The notes under the pieces: generated by a model | The model's database searches: none | The model's input: the letters and a program-made list of their open reading frames with translations, nothing else | What the model was told of the DNA's origin: nothing | Program-made: the position numbers and the translations under genes | DNA from: Saccharopolyspora hirsuta | GTDB taxonomy: Bacteria; Actinomycetota; Actinomycetes; Mycobacteriales; Pseudonocardiaceae | DNA: 64,000 nucleotides | Assembly (NCBI RefSeq): GCF_008630535.1 | Contig: NZ_VWPH01000005.1 | Location: 62,001-126,000, forward strand | Direction of reading: 5' to 3' | Shown: positions 7,611 to 16,145 of the stretch, one piece after another | How the letters are laid out: each line of letters opens with the position of its first letter | Numbering within the stretch: position 1 is the stretch's first letter

Positions 7611-8821
7611 GGCTGCTCGACACCCGGCCGCTGCGCGCCAGCCCCGCCTTCCGCCGCCTGTGGTGGGCCGGGGTGATCTCCGCGCTGGGCGGGCAGTTCA
7701 CCGTGGTCGCGGTGCTGTTCCAGATGTGGCAGCTGACCGCCAGCCCGGTCGCGGTCGGCGCGGTCGGGCTGGTCCAGGCGCTGTCGATGACCGCCGTCGG
7801 GCTCATCGGCGGCACCCTGGCCGACGCGCTGGACCGGCGCACCCTGGTGCTCACCGCCACCGCCGTGCAGCTGAGTGCGGTGGTGCTGCTGGCCGTGCAC
7901 GGCCTGACCGACCTCAGGTCGCAGTGGGTGCTGCTGGGGCTGGTGGCCCTCAACGCCGCCGGCAGCGGGCTGGGCGCGCCCGCCCGCCGGACCTTCGTGC
8001 CCCGCCTGCTGCCCACCGACCTGGTCCGCGCGGGCGTGGCGCTGGTCAACCTCAGCTTCCAGGTCGCCATGCTGCTGGGACCGGCGCTGGCCGGGCTGCT
8101 GGTCGCGCGGTGGGGGGTCAGCGCCTGCTACCTGCTCGACGCGGTGGCCTTCACCGCCGTGCTGCACGGGGTGGCGCGGCTGCCGTCGATGCGCCCGGAC
8201 GGCCAGGCCACCCGGCCCGGACCCCGCGCGATCTGGCACGGCTGGCGGTTCATCGCCGCCACCCCGGTGCTGCGCGGGGCGCTGCTCACCGACGTGCTGG
8301 CCACCGTGCTTGCCATGCCCGTCGGCTTGTTCCCGCTGATCAACGACCAGCGCTTCGGCGGGGACCCGCGCACCCTGGGGCTGCTGTTCACCGCCGTGGC
8401 CGTCGGCGGGATCACCGCGGGCGCAGCCTCGGGCACCATCACCCGAGCCAGCACACCCGGCGTGGTCATGCTCGCCGCCGCGGCGGTGTGGGGGCTGGCG
8501 CTGGCCGGGTTCGGGCTGGTGCCCTCGCCGTGGGCGGCGCTGGCGTGCCTGGCCGTCGCCGGTGCCGCCGACACCACCTCGGTGATCACCCGCGCGGCGA
8601 TCGTGCAGCTGGCCACCCCCGACTCCCACCGCGGCCGGGTCTCGGCCGTGGAGCACATCGTCGGCGCCTCCGGCCCCGAACTGGGCAACTTCCGCGCCGG
8701 GCTGATCGCCGAAGCCACCACGGCGGCGATCGCCGCCTGCGCGGGCGGCCTGCTGTGCGCGGCGGGCATCGCGTGGGTGGCGCTGCGCAACCCCGAGCTG
8801 CGCCGCTTCGGCGAGACCTGA
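7607..8821 (+). CDS. MFS transporter (EntS/MFS_3-like exporter)
   Basis: 404 residues, about 12 hydrophobic segments. The family loop motif GGTLADALDRRTLVL lies near residue 65, between helices 2 and 3, and LDAVAFTAVLHGVARL and GASGPELGNFRAGL appear later. It resembles the EntS/MFS_3 branch of proton-driven exporters. Translationally coupled to the MarR gene, which suggests drug or metabolite export induced by the MarR ligand. The substrate is unknown. Confidence 0.9.
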   Translation: MRLLDTRPLRASPAFRRLWWAGVISALGGQFTVVAVLFQMWQLTASPVAVGAVGLVQALSMTAVGLIGGTLADALDRRTLVLTATAVQLSAVVLLAVHGLTDLRSQWVLLGLVALNAAGSGLGAPARRTFVPRLLPTDLVRAGVALVNLSFQVAMLLGPALAGLLVARWGVSACYLLDAVAFTAVLHGVARLPSMRPDGQATRPGPRAIWHGWRFIAATPVLRGALLTDVLATVLAMPVGLFPLINDQRFGGDPRTLGLLFTAVAVGGITAGAASGTITRASTPGVVMLAAAAVWGLALAGFGLVPSPWAALACLAVAGAADTTSVITRAAIVQLATPDSHRGRVSAVEHIVGASGPELGNFRAGLIAEATTAAIAACAGGLLCAAGIAWVALRNPELRRFGET

Positions 8822-8855
8822 CCCGCCACCGGGAAAACCGTTCGACACCCCCGCG

Positions 8856-8882
8856 GCACGGGCGGAACAATCCCGCCCGTGC
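8856..8882. promoter_or_regulatory. Perfect inverted repeat over promoter and start codon of the P-loop gene
   Basis: GCACGGGCGG and CCGCCCGTGC form 10-bp arms around a 7-nt spacer. The right arm contains the GTG start at 8879, and the spacer holds an AACAAT hexamer that could be the -10 of a leaderless promoter. It can act as an operator or as an RNA hairpin hiding the start codon. Confidence 0.5.
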
Positions 8883-9997
8883 GCAGCGAGCAGACGATCC
8901 CCGTGCTGTGGTTGTGCGGGCCGCCCGGGGTGGGCAAGACCGCGGTCGCCTGGCAGATCCACACCCAGCTCACCCGGGCCGGGATCACCAGCGGCTACGT
9001 CGACATCGACCAGCTGGGCATGTGCTTCCCCGAACCTGCGGGCGATCCGGGGCGGCACCGGATGAAGACCGCCAACCTCCGCGCGCTGGTGGCCCACTTC
9101 CAGACCGCCGGTGCGCAGTGCGTGGTCGTCTCCGGTGTCGTCGACGCCGCGCGCGGCGTGGCGGCGCGGGACATCCCGCAGGCCGAGCTGGTCCTGTGCC
9201 GACTGCGCGCCGACCACGAGGAGCTCACCCGGCGATTCCGGCACCGCCAGGGCCACAACGCCGAGGTGGGCGAGGTGCTGCGGGAAGCCGACGCCCTCGA
9301 CGAGGGCGTGCGGGCCGCGGTGTGCGTGGACACCACCGCCCGCACCGTCGCCGAGACCGCCGCCCTGGTCCGGCAGCGCTGCGGGAACTGGCCCGGCCAC
9401 CTGCCCGCCCGCACCGGTGCACCGCCGCAGCGCACGAGCAGTGCCGGGGGAGAGGTGCTGTGGTTGTGCGGGCCGCCCGGGGTCGGCAAGTCGGCCACGG
9501 GCTTCGCGATCTACCTGCAGACCCTGCAGGCCGGTCGCACCGCGGCCTACGCCGACCTCGACCAGCTCGCCTTCTGCGCCCCGAACGGCGATCACCGGCT
9601 CAAGGCCGCCAACCTCGCCGCCGTCTGGGACACCTACCACGCCGCCGGTGCCCGCCACCTGGTCGTCACCGGCCCCGCCGAGGACGACACCGCGATCAAG
9701 ACCTGCAGCGAGGCCCTGCCCGCGGCGACGTTCACGGTGTGCCGACTGCACGCCGGACCCGAGCAGCTCGCGCACCGGATCATGCTGCGCGGGCAGGGCG
9801 GCAGCTGGCCGCAGCCCGGCGATCCGCTCCTCGGCCTTCCCGCCGCGCAGCTGCGCCAAGCGGCTGAGGCGGCTGCCGCGCAGGCCGAGGCGCTGGAGCG
9901 AGCCGAGGTCGGGGACCTGCGCGTGGACACCGACCTCCTCACCGCCGAGCAGGCCGCCGAGGAGGTCATCGCCCGCACCGGGTGGCCCGCCCGCTGA
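8879..9997 (+). CDS. Tandem P-loop nucleotide-kinase-like protein (internal duplication)
   Basis: 372 residues made of two homologous AAA_33/zeta-toxin-like P-loop halves. Walker A GPPGVGKT lies near residue 14 and GPPGVGKS near residue 198, each preceded by VLWLCG. Both halves then show the same order: a D(I/L)DQL motif, KxANL, a (V)VVxG strand and a CRLxA strand. The fold phosphorylates small molecules, but I cannot name a substrate. The DNA around the two Walker A motifs shares a 29-bp identical stretch (8903-8931 and 9455-9483). The GTG start appears leaderless. Confidence 0.8.
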   Translation: MRSEQTIPVLWLCGPPGVGKTAVAWQIHTQLTRAGITSGYVDIDQLGMCFPEPAGDPGRHRMKTANLRALVAHFQTAGAQCVVVSGVVDAARGVAARDIPQAELVLCRLRADHEELTRRFRHRQGHNAEVGEVLREADALDEGVRAAVCVDTTARTVAETAALVRQRCGNWPGHLPARTGAPPQRTSSAGGEVLWLCGPPGVGKSATGFAIYLQTLQAGRTAAYADLDQLAFCAPNGDHRLKAANLAAVWDTYHAAGARHLVVTGPAEDDTAIKTCSEALPAATFTVCRLHAGPEQLAHRIMLRGQGGSWPQPGDPLLGLPAAQLRQAAEAAAAQAEALERAEVGDLRVDTDLLTAEQAAEEVIARTGWPAR

Positions 9998-10007
9998 ACG
10001 GGTCCAC

Positions 10008-10760
10008 TCAGGACGGTGCGGACCCGGACACGACGGTGGCGTCGCGCTCCTCGCAGTGCAGCACTCGCGACACCAGTCCCGCGGCGGTGAGCAGCTCGGC
10101 GGTGTGCGGGGCCTGGCGGCGGCTGGTCTCGATCAGCACGGTTCCGCCGGGGGCCAGCCACCGCGGTGCGTCGGCGGCCACGCGCTGCTGGACGGCCAGG
10201 CCGTCAGCACCGCCGTCCAGCGCCACCGCTGGTTCGTGCAGTCGGGCCTCCGGGGGCATCAGCCCGACCTCACCGGTGGGCACGTAGGGGGCGTTGGCCA
10301 CCAGGACCTCGACCCGGCCCCGCAGCCGGGCGGGCAGCGCGAAGTACAGGTCGCCCCGGGCGACGCTGGCGGCACCGGGCAGGTTCGCCGCAGCACAGGC
10401 CACCGCGGCGGGGTCGACGTCAGCGGCGTGCAGCTCGACGTCCGGGCGCGCGGCCAGCACCGCTGCGGCCACCGCTCCGGCTCCGCAGCACAGCTCCACC
10501 ACCACCGAACCCGGTGAGGTCAGGGCGATGGCCTGCTCGGCGAGGAACTCGGTGCGGCGGCGGGGCACGAACACCCCCGGCGCCACCGAGATCCGCAGCC
10601 CGCAGAACTGGGCCCAGCCCAGCACCTGTTCGAGCGGAAGCCCGGTGACGCGCTGGCGCACCAGCTCGGCCAGCTCGCCGCGGTCACCGGCGGCCTGCTG
10701 CAGCAGCGCGGCCTCGTCCTCGGCGAAGACGCACCCGGCCGCGCGCAACGCGGCCACCAC
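10008..10760 (-). CDS. PrmC/HemK-like N5-glutamine methyltransferase family protein
   Basis: 250 residues with a helical N terminus and a Rossmann SAM-binding domain. Motif I is VVELCCGAGAVAAAV near residue 86. The catalytic-loop motif is NAPYVPTGE near residue 157, a variant of the NPPY of true PrmC. Actinobacteria carry such NAPY paralogues beside the real release-factor methyltransferase, and their substrate is not settled. The GTG at 10760 is used; no clear ribosome-binding site is seen, so the N terminus may be slightly different. Convergent with the P-loop gene. Confidence 0.85.
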   Translation of the reverse strand: MVAALRAAGCVFAEDEAALLQQAAGDRGELAELVRQRVTGLPLEQVLGWAQFCGLRISVAPGVFVPRRRTEFLAEQAIALTSPGSVVVELCCGAGAVAAAVLAARPDVELHAADVDPAAVACAAANLPGAASVARGDLYFALPARLRGRVEVLVANAPYVPTGEVGLMPPEARLHEPAVALDGGADGLAVQQRVAADAPRWLAPGGTVLIETSRRQAPHTAELLTAAGLVSRVLHCEERDATVVSGSAPS

Positions 10761-10965
10761 ATCGAGATCAGGGGAGAACGACGAAGAAATCGTGAGCGCC
10801 TTTCAAAGATCCGGTGGGGCGCTCCAGCGCGATCACCGACGCGCTCGGCCGGAGGGGAGCACCCGATCTGCCACAGGGGAAATGGGTCTCACCTCCTCGT
10901 CTCGCGCGGTCGGCAGCACACTAGCAACCACCCCGTCGGCGAGGCGAAAGGGCCGGAGAACGGCA

Positions 10966-10997
10966 CTGGGGCCGTGACCTCGTGGTCACGGCCCCAG
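10966..10997. terminator. Strong hairpin, 14-bp perfect stem with TCGT loop
   Basis: CTGGGGCCGTGACC and GGTCACGGCCCCAG pair perfectly around a 4-nt loop. There is no U-tract, as is common in high-GC terminators. It lies in a 360-bp stretch (10761-11120) where I see no gene, and would terminate the small minus-strand frame at 11121-11234. Confidence 0.6.
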
Positions 10998-11120
10998 GCT
11001 TGCAAGTCCTGGCAACAGGCCCCGGTTGTCGTTCTCGGTGCCCCGGTATTGCGCTTGCGGCGCGTGCGCCGCCAGCCTGCTGCCTCGACGCCGCCCGGAC
11101 AGGACCGGGCGGGGCGGGTG

Positions 11121-11234
11121 TCAGACCCGCGTGTTGCGCTGGCGCTGAGCGCTCGACTGCGGGTGCCGCATCACGGTGCGAGCCCGCTCCATCTCGCGCG
11201 CCATGCTGCCCAGCCAGCGAACCAGACCTGCCAT
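11121..11234 (-). CDS. Possible 37-residue basic small protein
   Basis: ATG at 11234 with GTGGAGGA 8 bp upstream opens a 37-codon frame. The product begins MAGLVRWLGSMAREMERART and is rich in Arg, with an amphipathic N-terminal half. I do not recognise it. Support comes from the good ribosome-binding site and the strong hairpin 120 bp downstream. It may instead be noise. Confidence 0.35.
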   Translation of the reverse strand: MAGLVRWLGSMAREMERARTVMRHPQSSAQRQRNTRV

Positions 11235-11467
11235 CGGGGCGTCCTCCACTACTCCGAGAGGGTTAATCGACGACTCGTCGCCGGTTGTCAAATCCGGTTC
11301 CCGACAACCGACGTGAACCGGACCGGAAACGGCCGTCTCACCCGCCATGTCGTTGCAGGTAGTCCCGGTGTTTCACGCAATTCATAACGTATTGGTAACG
11401 AAGATCCGAACAGCTCGTGCATCCCCCGATGGGGTGAAGCGGGTTGGGTCGTGCGGACGCCGCGTCA

Positions 11468-11728
11468 TCACCCCGGATGCGCGCCCACGGTGTCCCGGAG
11501 CTCCTGGGCCACCGCCACATCCGACTTGCGCGCGCAATGCGCGCAGCAGAAGAACCGGCCGCTGGCCTCCACCCCGTGCCCGAGGATCCGGCACCCGCAG
11601 TGCTCGCACACCGGCGCCAACCGCTGCGCGGCGCACTCGAAGCTGTCGAAGGTGTGCACCCCACCACCGGTGGTGCGCACCTCGAAGGTCATCCAGTAGT
11701 CGTTGCCGCAAACTTCGCAGGTCGCCAT
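11468..11728 (-). CDS. Small Cys-rich zinc-ribbon protein
   Basis: 86 residues with several CxxC knuckles: C4/C7 (CEVCG), C32, C41/C44/C46 (CEHCGC) and C61/C62/C65 (FCCAHC), plus His residues, which is enough for two zinc sites. It begins MATCEVCGNDYWMTFEV and resembles small actinobacterial proteins of unknown function with a metallothionein or zinc-ribbon look. Start at 11728, with AAAGG upstream. Monocistronic, divergent from the alpha-mannosidase gene. Confidence 0.75.
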   Translation of the reverse strand: MATCEVCGNDYWMTFEVRTTGGGVHTFDSFECAAQRLAPVCEHCGCRILGHGVEASGRFFCCAHCARKSDVAVAQELRDTVGAHPG

Positions 11729-11882
11729 GACAGTCGCCTTTCCGTGCCAACCGGGCCGACACCCGCAGCATGCGAGCCCACCACCGGCCCGGCAACCGCG
11801 CCCGGCGCGAGCCGGTGCCACCCACCCCACCGATGTGCCACCATGATCAGCATCACACCCCGCGAACCCTCCGGGAGCAGCC

Positions 11883-14873
11883 ATGCACGACGACCGCCGC
11901 ATCGTCGAACAACGCCTCGACCGCGTCCTGGCCGAACGACTGCGCCCCGCCCAGCACCGCGACACCGCCCCCTGCGACATCGCAGTCTGGCACGTGCCCG
12001 GCGAACCCGTCGACGTCACCGAAGCCCTGCGCGCCGACTACACGCCCACCACCGTCGGCCAGCCCTGGGGACCGGCGTGGGGCACCAGCTGGTTCCGCAT
12101 CACCGCCACCGTCCCCGAGCACTGGGACGGCCGCACCGCCGAACTCCTCGTCGACCTCGGCTTCGACGACGACCGCCCCGGCTTCCAGTGCGAAGGCCTC
12201 GCCCACACCCCCGACGGCACCCCCGTCAAAGGCCTGCACCCCCGCAACACCCACCTGTCGCTGGGCCGCAACAGCGCCGGCAAGACCCGCACCTACTACG
12301 TCGAAGCCGCCGCCAACCCCATCATCCTGGGCCTCCGCGGCTTCCAGCCCACCGACCTCGGCGAACGCCCCACCGAACCCGGCCCGCCGCTGTACGTGCT
12401 GCGCCGCGCCGAACTCGCCGTCCTCGACCAAGAGGTCTTCGACCTGGTCCACGACACCGAAGTCCTCGACCAGCTGATGCGGGAACTGCCCACCGACTCA
12501 CCCCGCCGCCACGAGATCCTGCGCGCCCTGGAACGCATGCTCGACCGCCTCGACCTGCACCACATCTCCGCCACCGCACCCGCCGCCCGCGCCGAACTCG
12601 CCGAAGCGCTGGCCAAACCCGCCCACGCCAGCGCCCACACCCTCTCCGCCGTCGGCCACGCCCACATCGACTCCGCCTGGCTGTGGCCCCTGCGCGAAAC
12701 CGTCCGCAAGGTCGCCCGCACCGTCGCCAACGTCACCACCCTGATGGCCAGCCACCCCGACTTCCACTTCGCCATGTCCCAGGCCCAGCAGCTGGCCTGG
12801 ATCAAGCAGCACCACCCGCAGCTCTACGACCGCGTCCGCACCTTCGTCCACACCGGACAGTTCGTGCCGGTCGGCGGCATGTGGGTCGAATCCGACACCA
12901 ACATGCCCGGCGGCGAGGCCATGGCCCGCCAGCTCATCCACGGCAAACGCTTCTACCTCGAGGAATTCGGCATCGACACCCAAGAGGTCTGGCTGCCCGA
13001 CTCCTTCGGCTACTCCGCCGCGCTCCCGCAGCTCATCGCCGCCTCCGGCTCCCGCTGGTTCCTCACCCAGAAGATCTCCTGGAACCAGACCAACCGCTTC
13101 CCGCACCACACCTTCTGGTGGGAAGGCATCGACGGCACCCGCGTGTTCACCCACTTCCCGCCCGCCGACACCTACAACAGCGAGATCACCGGCGCCGAAC
13201 TCGCCCACGCCCAGCGCAACTTCGCCGAACACGGCCGCGCCACCCGCTCCCTGCTGCCCTTCGGCCACGGCGACGGCGGGGGAGGACCCACCCGCGACAT
13301 GCTCGCCCGCGCCGCCCGCACCGCCGACCTGGAAGGCTCACCGCGCGTCCGCCTGGACACCCCCGCCGAGTTCTTCACCGCCGCCGAAACCGACCACACC
13401 GGCCCCGCCGTCTGGTCCGGCGAGCTCTACCTGGAATTCCACCGCGGCACCTACACCTCCCAGGCCAAGACCAAGCAGGGCAACCGCCGCAGCGAACACC
13501 TCCTGCGCGAAGCCGAGCTGTGGTGCGCCACCGCCACCATCGCCACCGGCCGCGACTACCCCCACGACGCCCTGGACCGGCTGTGGAAGCAGGTCCTGCT
13601 GCACCAGTTCCACGACATCCTGCCCGGCTCGTCCATCGCCTGGGTCCACCGCGAAGCCCAGGACACCTACCGGCGAGTGGCCGCCGAACTCGAGGCCATC
13701 ACCACCCAAGCCCAGCAAGCCCTGGCAGGCCCGCCCGCCCACCCCATCACCTTCAACGCCGCACCCCACCCCCGCAACGGCGTGCCCGCCCTCGGCGCGG
13801 CCACCGTCGAACACCCCACCCCGCCCAGCCCCACCCGCCACCCCGACGGCACCATCACCCTCGACAACGGGCTGCTGCGCGCCACCATCGACACCCGAGG
13901 CCTGCTGACCTCGGTCTACGACCACGCCGCCGAACGCGAAGCACTCGCCGCCCCCGGCAACCTGCTGCAACTGCACCCCGACCACCCCAACGCCTGGGAC
14001 GCCTGGGACCTCGACGGCTTCTACCGCCACCAGGTCCACGACCTCACCGACGTCGACGAGATCACCACCGACGAGCACACCGTCCACATCCGCCGCAGCT
14101 TCGGCAGCTCCACCCTCACCCAGCACATCAGCCTGCCCGCCCACACCCGCCGCGTCGACATCACCACCGACATCGACTGGCACGAGACCGAGAAGATCCT
14201 CAAAGCCGCCTTCCCCCTGGACGTCCACGCCGACCGCTCCGCCGCCGAAACCCAGTTCGGCCACGTCATGCGCCCCACCCACACCAACACCTCCTGGGAC
14301 GCCGCCAAGTTCGAGATCTGCGCCCACCGCTACCTGCACGTCGGCGAACCCGGCTACGGCCACGCCCTGCTCAACGACTCCACCTACGGTCACGACGTCA
14401 CCCGCGACACCCGACCCGACGGCACCACCACCACCGTGCGGCTGTCCCTGCTGCGCGCACCCCGCTTCCCCGACCCGCACACCGACCACGGCCACCACCG
14501 CCTGCGCTACGCCCTGCTCGCCGGAGCCGACATCGGCGACGCCGTCCGCGAGGGCTACCAGCTCAACCTGCCCGAACGCACCACCCGCGGCTCCCGCACC
14601 GTCGCGCCCCTGATCACCGTCGACAACGACGCAGTGGTCGTCGAAGCCGTCAAGCTCGCCGACGACCGCAGCGGCGACCTCGTGGTGCGCCTGTACGAAT
14701 CCCGCGGCGGCCGCGCCCACACCCGCCTGACCATCTCCTTCCCGGCCACCGCCGTCACCCGCACCGACCTGCTCGAACGCCCCCTGGCCGAACCCGACGC
14801 CACCACCGACGCCCTCGACATCCGGCTGCGCCCCTTCGAAATCCGCACCCTGCGCTTCACCCGCACCACCTGA
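11883..14873 (+). CDS. Alpha-mannosidase, glycoside hydrolase family 38
   Basis: 996 residues, the length of bacterial GH38 enzymes. An N-terminal domain comes first. The catalytic domain opens with GHAHIDSAWLWPLRE near residue 257, whose His and Asp bind zinc. The nucleophile Asp lies in WLPDSFGYSAALPQL near residue 372. WKQVLLHQFHDILPGSSI, carrying another zinc His, leads into the middle and C-terminal beta domains. No signal peptide, so it acts in the cytoplasm on mannosides or released glycans. GGGAG precedes the ATG. The coding strand is strikingly C-rich. It stands alone, with terC downstream. Confidence 0.95.
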   Translation: MHDDRRIVEQRLDRVLAERLRPAQHRDTAPCDIAVWHVPGEPVDVTEALRADYTPTTVGQPWGPAWGTSWFRITATVPEHWDGRTAELLVDLGFDDDRPGFQCEGLAHTPDGTPVKGLHPRNTHLSLGRNSAGKTRTYYVEAAANPIILGLRGFQPTDLGERPTEPGPPLYVLRRAELAVLDQEVFDLVHDTEVLDQLMRELPTDSPRRHEILRALERMLDRLDLHHISATAPAARAELAEALAKPAHASAHTLSAVGHAHIDSAWLWPLRETVRKVARTVANVTTLMASHPDFHFAMSQAQQLAWIKQHHPQLYDRVRTFVHTGQFVPVGGMWVESDTNMPGGEAMARQLIHGKRFYLEEFGIDTQEVWLPDSFGYSAALPQLIAASGSRWFLTQKISWNQTNRFPHHTFWWEGIDGTRVFTHFPPADTYNSEITGAELAHAQRNFAEHGRATRSLLPFGHGDGGGGPTRDMLARAARTADLEGSPRVRLDTPAEFFTAAETDHTGPAVWSGELYLEFHRGTYTSQAKTKQGNRRSEHLLREAELWCATATIATGRDYPHDALDRLWKQVLLHQFHDILPGSSIAWVHREAQDTYRRVAAELEAITTQAQQALAGPPAHPITFNAAPHPRNGVPALGAATVEHPTPPSPTRHPDGTITLDNGLLRATIDTRGLLTSVYDHAAEREALAAPGNLLQLHPDHPNAWDAWDLDGFYRHQVHDLTDVDEITTDEHTVHIRRSFGSSTLTQHISLPAHTRRVDITTDIDWHETEKILKAAFPLDVHADRSAAETQFGHVMRPTHTNTSWDAAKFEICAHRYLHVGEPGYGHALLNDSTYGHDVTRDTRPDGTTTTVRLSLLRAPRFPDPHTDHGHHRLRYALLAGADIGDAVREGYQLNLPERTTRGSRTVAPLITVDNDAVVVEAVKLADDRSGDLVVRLYESRGGRAHTRLTISFPATAVTRTDLLERPLAEPDATTDALDIRLRPFEIRTLRFTRTT

Positions 14874-14904
14874 ACGGGCAGACCAGCCCGCACTGCCCGA
14901 CACT

Positions 14905-15005
14905 CGGCCAGGAGGGGAGTACTTCACCAAGGCCCGGCCGGTCAGGACGAACAACCCCGGCAGGTGTTCCCGGTCGGCCGCCCACCCCGGGCGAAGGAGA
15001 CCTCG
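14905..15005 (+). promoter_or_regulatory. Probable yybP-ykoY (manganese) riboswitch upstream of terC
   Basis: The terC leader holds GGAGGGGAGTACTTC at 14911-14925, the conserved GGGGAGUA element of the yybP-ykoY aptamer. A GC-rich arm, GGTCAGGACGA, and a second arm follow. Actinobacterial terC genes often carry this RNA, which binds Mn2+. The call rests on the motif plus gene context; I could not fold it by covariance. Confidence 0.5.
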
Positions 15006-15030
15006 AACCCACCCAGTTCGAGGAGACCCC

Positions 15031-16011
15031 GTGCCCACCCCCTCCATCGGCACCCCGTGGCTGTGGGCCACCAGCATCGCCGTCCTGCTCGCCCTGCTGA
15101 CCACCGACTTCCTCGTCACCCGCAACCCGCACCGGGTGCACCTGCGCGAAGCCATCGGCTGGTCGGCGTTCTACCTCACCCTGCCGCTGCTGTTCGGCCT
15201 GCTGCTGTGGGCCACCAGCAGCGGCGAGCACGCGCTGGAGTTCATCACCGGCTTCGTCGTCGAGAAATCCCTGTCGGTGGACAACCTGTTCGTCTTCATG
15301 CTGCTGCTCGCCGGCTTCGCCGTCCCACCCGAACTCCAGCAACGCGTCCTGCTCTACGGCATCATCGGCGCACTCGTCCTGCGCGGCGTGTTCATCGCCG
15401 CCGGAGCCGCCCTGCTGCAAACCGGAACCTGGGCGTTCCTGCTCTTCGGCGCACTCCTGCTGGCCACCGCCGCCAAGATCCTCCGCGAGGCCATCACCGG
15501 AACCGGCTTCACCCACGACGTCGCCGACCTGCGCTCCGTGCGGCTGCTGCGCCGCCTCATGCCCATCACCGACGACTACCGCGGCACCCGCCTGCTGGTC
15601 CGCGACAGCGGCCGCACCACCCTGACCCCGCTGGCCGTCGTCGTGGTCGCCGTGTTCGCCACCGACATCGTCTTCGCCGTGGACTCCGTGCCCGCCGTCT
15701 ACGGCGTCACCGACGACCCCTACCTGGTCTTCACCACCAACGCCTTCGCCCTGCTGGGCCTGCGCGCCCTGTACTTCGTCCTGCACACCACGCTCACCCA
15801 GCTCGAACACCTCAGCCACGGCCTGGCGATCATCCTGGCCTTCATCGGCGCCAAGCTCGTCCTGCACTGGGCCCACGGCACCTGGCCCGCCGTACCGCAG
15901 ATCCCCACCGCGGCCTCCCTCGCGGTCATCGCGCTCGTGCTGGCCACCGTCACCGCCACCAGCCTCCGCGCCCGCCGCACCACCCGAGAAGGACCCGGGA
16001 ACCAGCCATGA
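15031..16011 (+). CDS. TerC family integral membrane protein
   Basis: 326 residues, about nine hydrophobic segments. TerC signatures are EFITGFVVEKSLSVDNLFVF near residue 70 and VFATDIVFAVDSVPAVYGVT near residue 208; their acidic residues within helices suit metal coordination. Family members are linked to tellurite resistance and manganese efflux or metallation of exported proteins. The GTG start has GAGGAGA upstream. A likely Mn2+ riboswitch in the leader supports a manganese role. The stop overlaps a tiny downstream membrane ORF as ATGA. Confidence 0.93.
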   Translation: MPTPSIGTPWLWATSIAVLLALLTTDFLVTRNPHRVHLREAIGWSAFYLTLPLLFGLLLWATSSGEHALEFITGFVVEKSLSVDNLFVFMLLLAGFAVPPELQQRVLLYGIIGALVLRGVFIAAGAALLQTGTWAFLLFGALLLATAAKILREAITGTGFTHDVADLRSVRLLRRLMPITDDYRGTRLLVRDSGRTTLTPLAVVVVAVFATDIVFAVDSVPAVYGVTDDPYLVFTTNAFALLGLRALYFVLHTTLTQLEHLSHGLAIILAFIGAKLVLHWAHGTWPAVPQIPTAASLAVIALVLATVTATSLRARRTTREGPGNQP

Positions 16012-16091
16012 TCCTCATCGACATCGCCGCCACCGCGCTGATCCTGCTCGCCCCGCTGATCACCTGCGCCGTGCTCTACGCATCCCAGTAG
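16008..16091 (+). CDS. 27-residue single-pass membrane peptide coupled to terC
   Basis: The ATG overlaps the terC stop (ATGA), giving a 27-codon frame, MILIDIAATALILLAPLITC plus a short VLYASQ tail. It is one hydrophobic helix, similar in size to KdpF-type accessory peptides. It is followed within 5 bp by a hairpin terminator. Coupling, composition and operon end support it. The function is unknown; a regulatory or stabilising partner of TerC is a reasonable inference. Confidence 0.5.
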   Translation: MILIDIAATALILLAPLITCAVLYASQ

Positions 16092-16095
16092 GGAC

Positions 16096-16125
16096 GAGGA
16101 AGGGCCGCGAACCGGGCCCCTCCTC
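16096..16125. terminator. Hairpin between convergent terC operon and amidase gene
   Basis: GAGGAAGGGCC pairs with GGCCCCTCCTC (one mismatch) around an 8-nt loop. It sits between the end of the terC operon and the convergent amidase gene, so it may terminate both directions. Confidence 0.55.
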
Positions 16126-16145
16126 ATCGCCCACCACAACCCCGA

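Noticed and set aside
10771..10800. Upstream non-ATG starts for the PrmC-like gene
   Set aside because: Only ATT/ACG codons follow the GAAAGG there; the GTG at 10760 is a simpler choice.
11444..15100. 1218-codon plus-strand frame over the mannosidase gene
   Set aside because: Arg/Pro/His-rich shadow in another frame of the GH38 gene; no recognisable domain or start signal.
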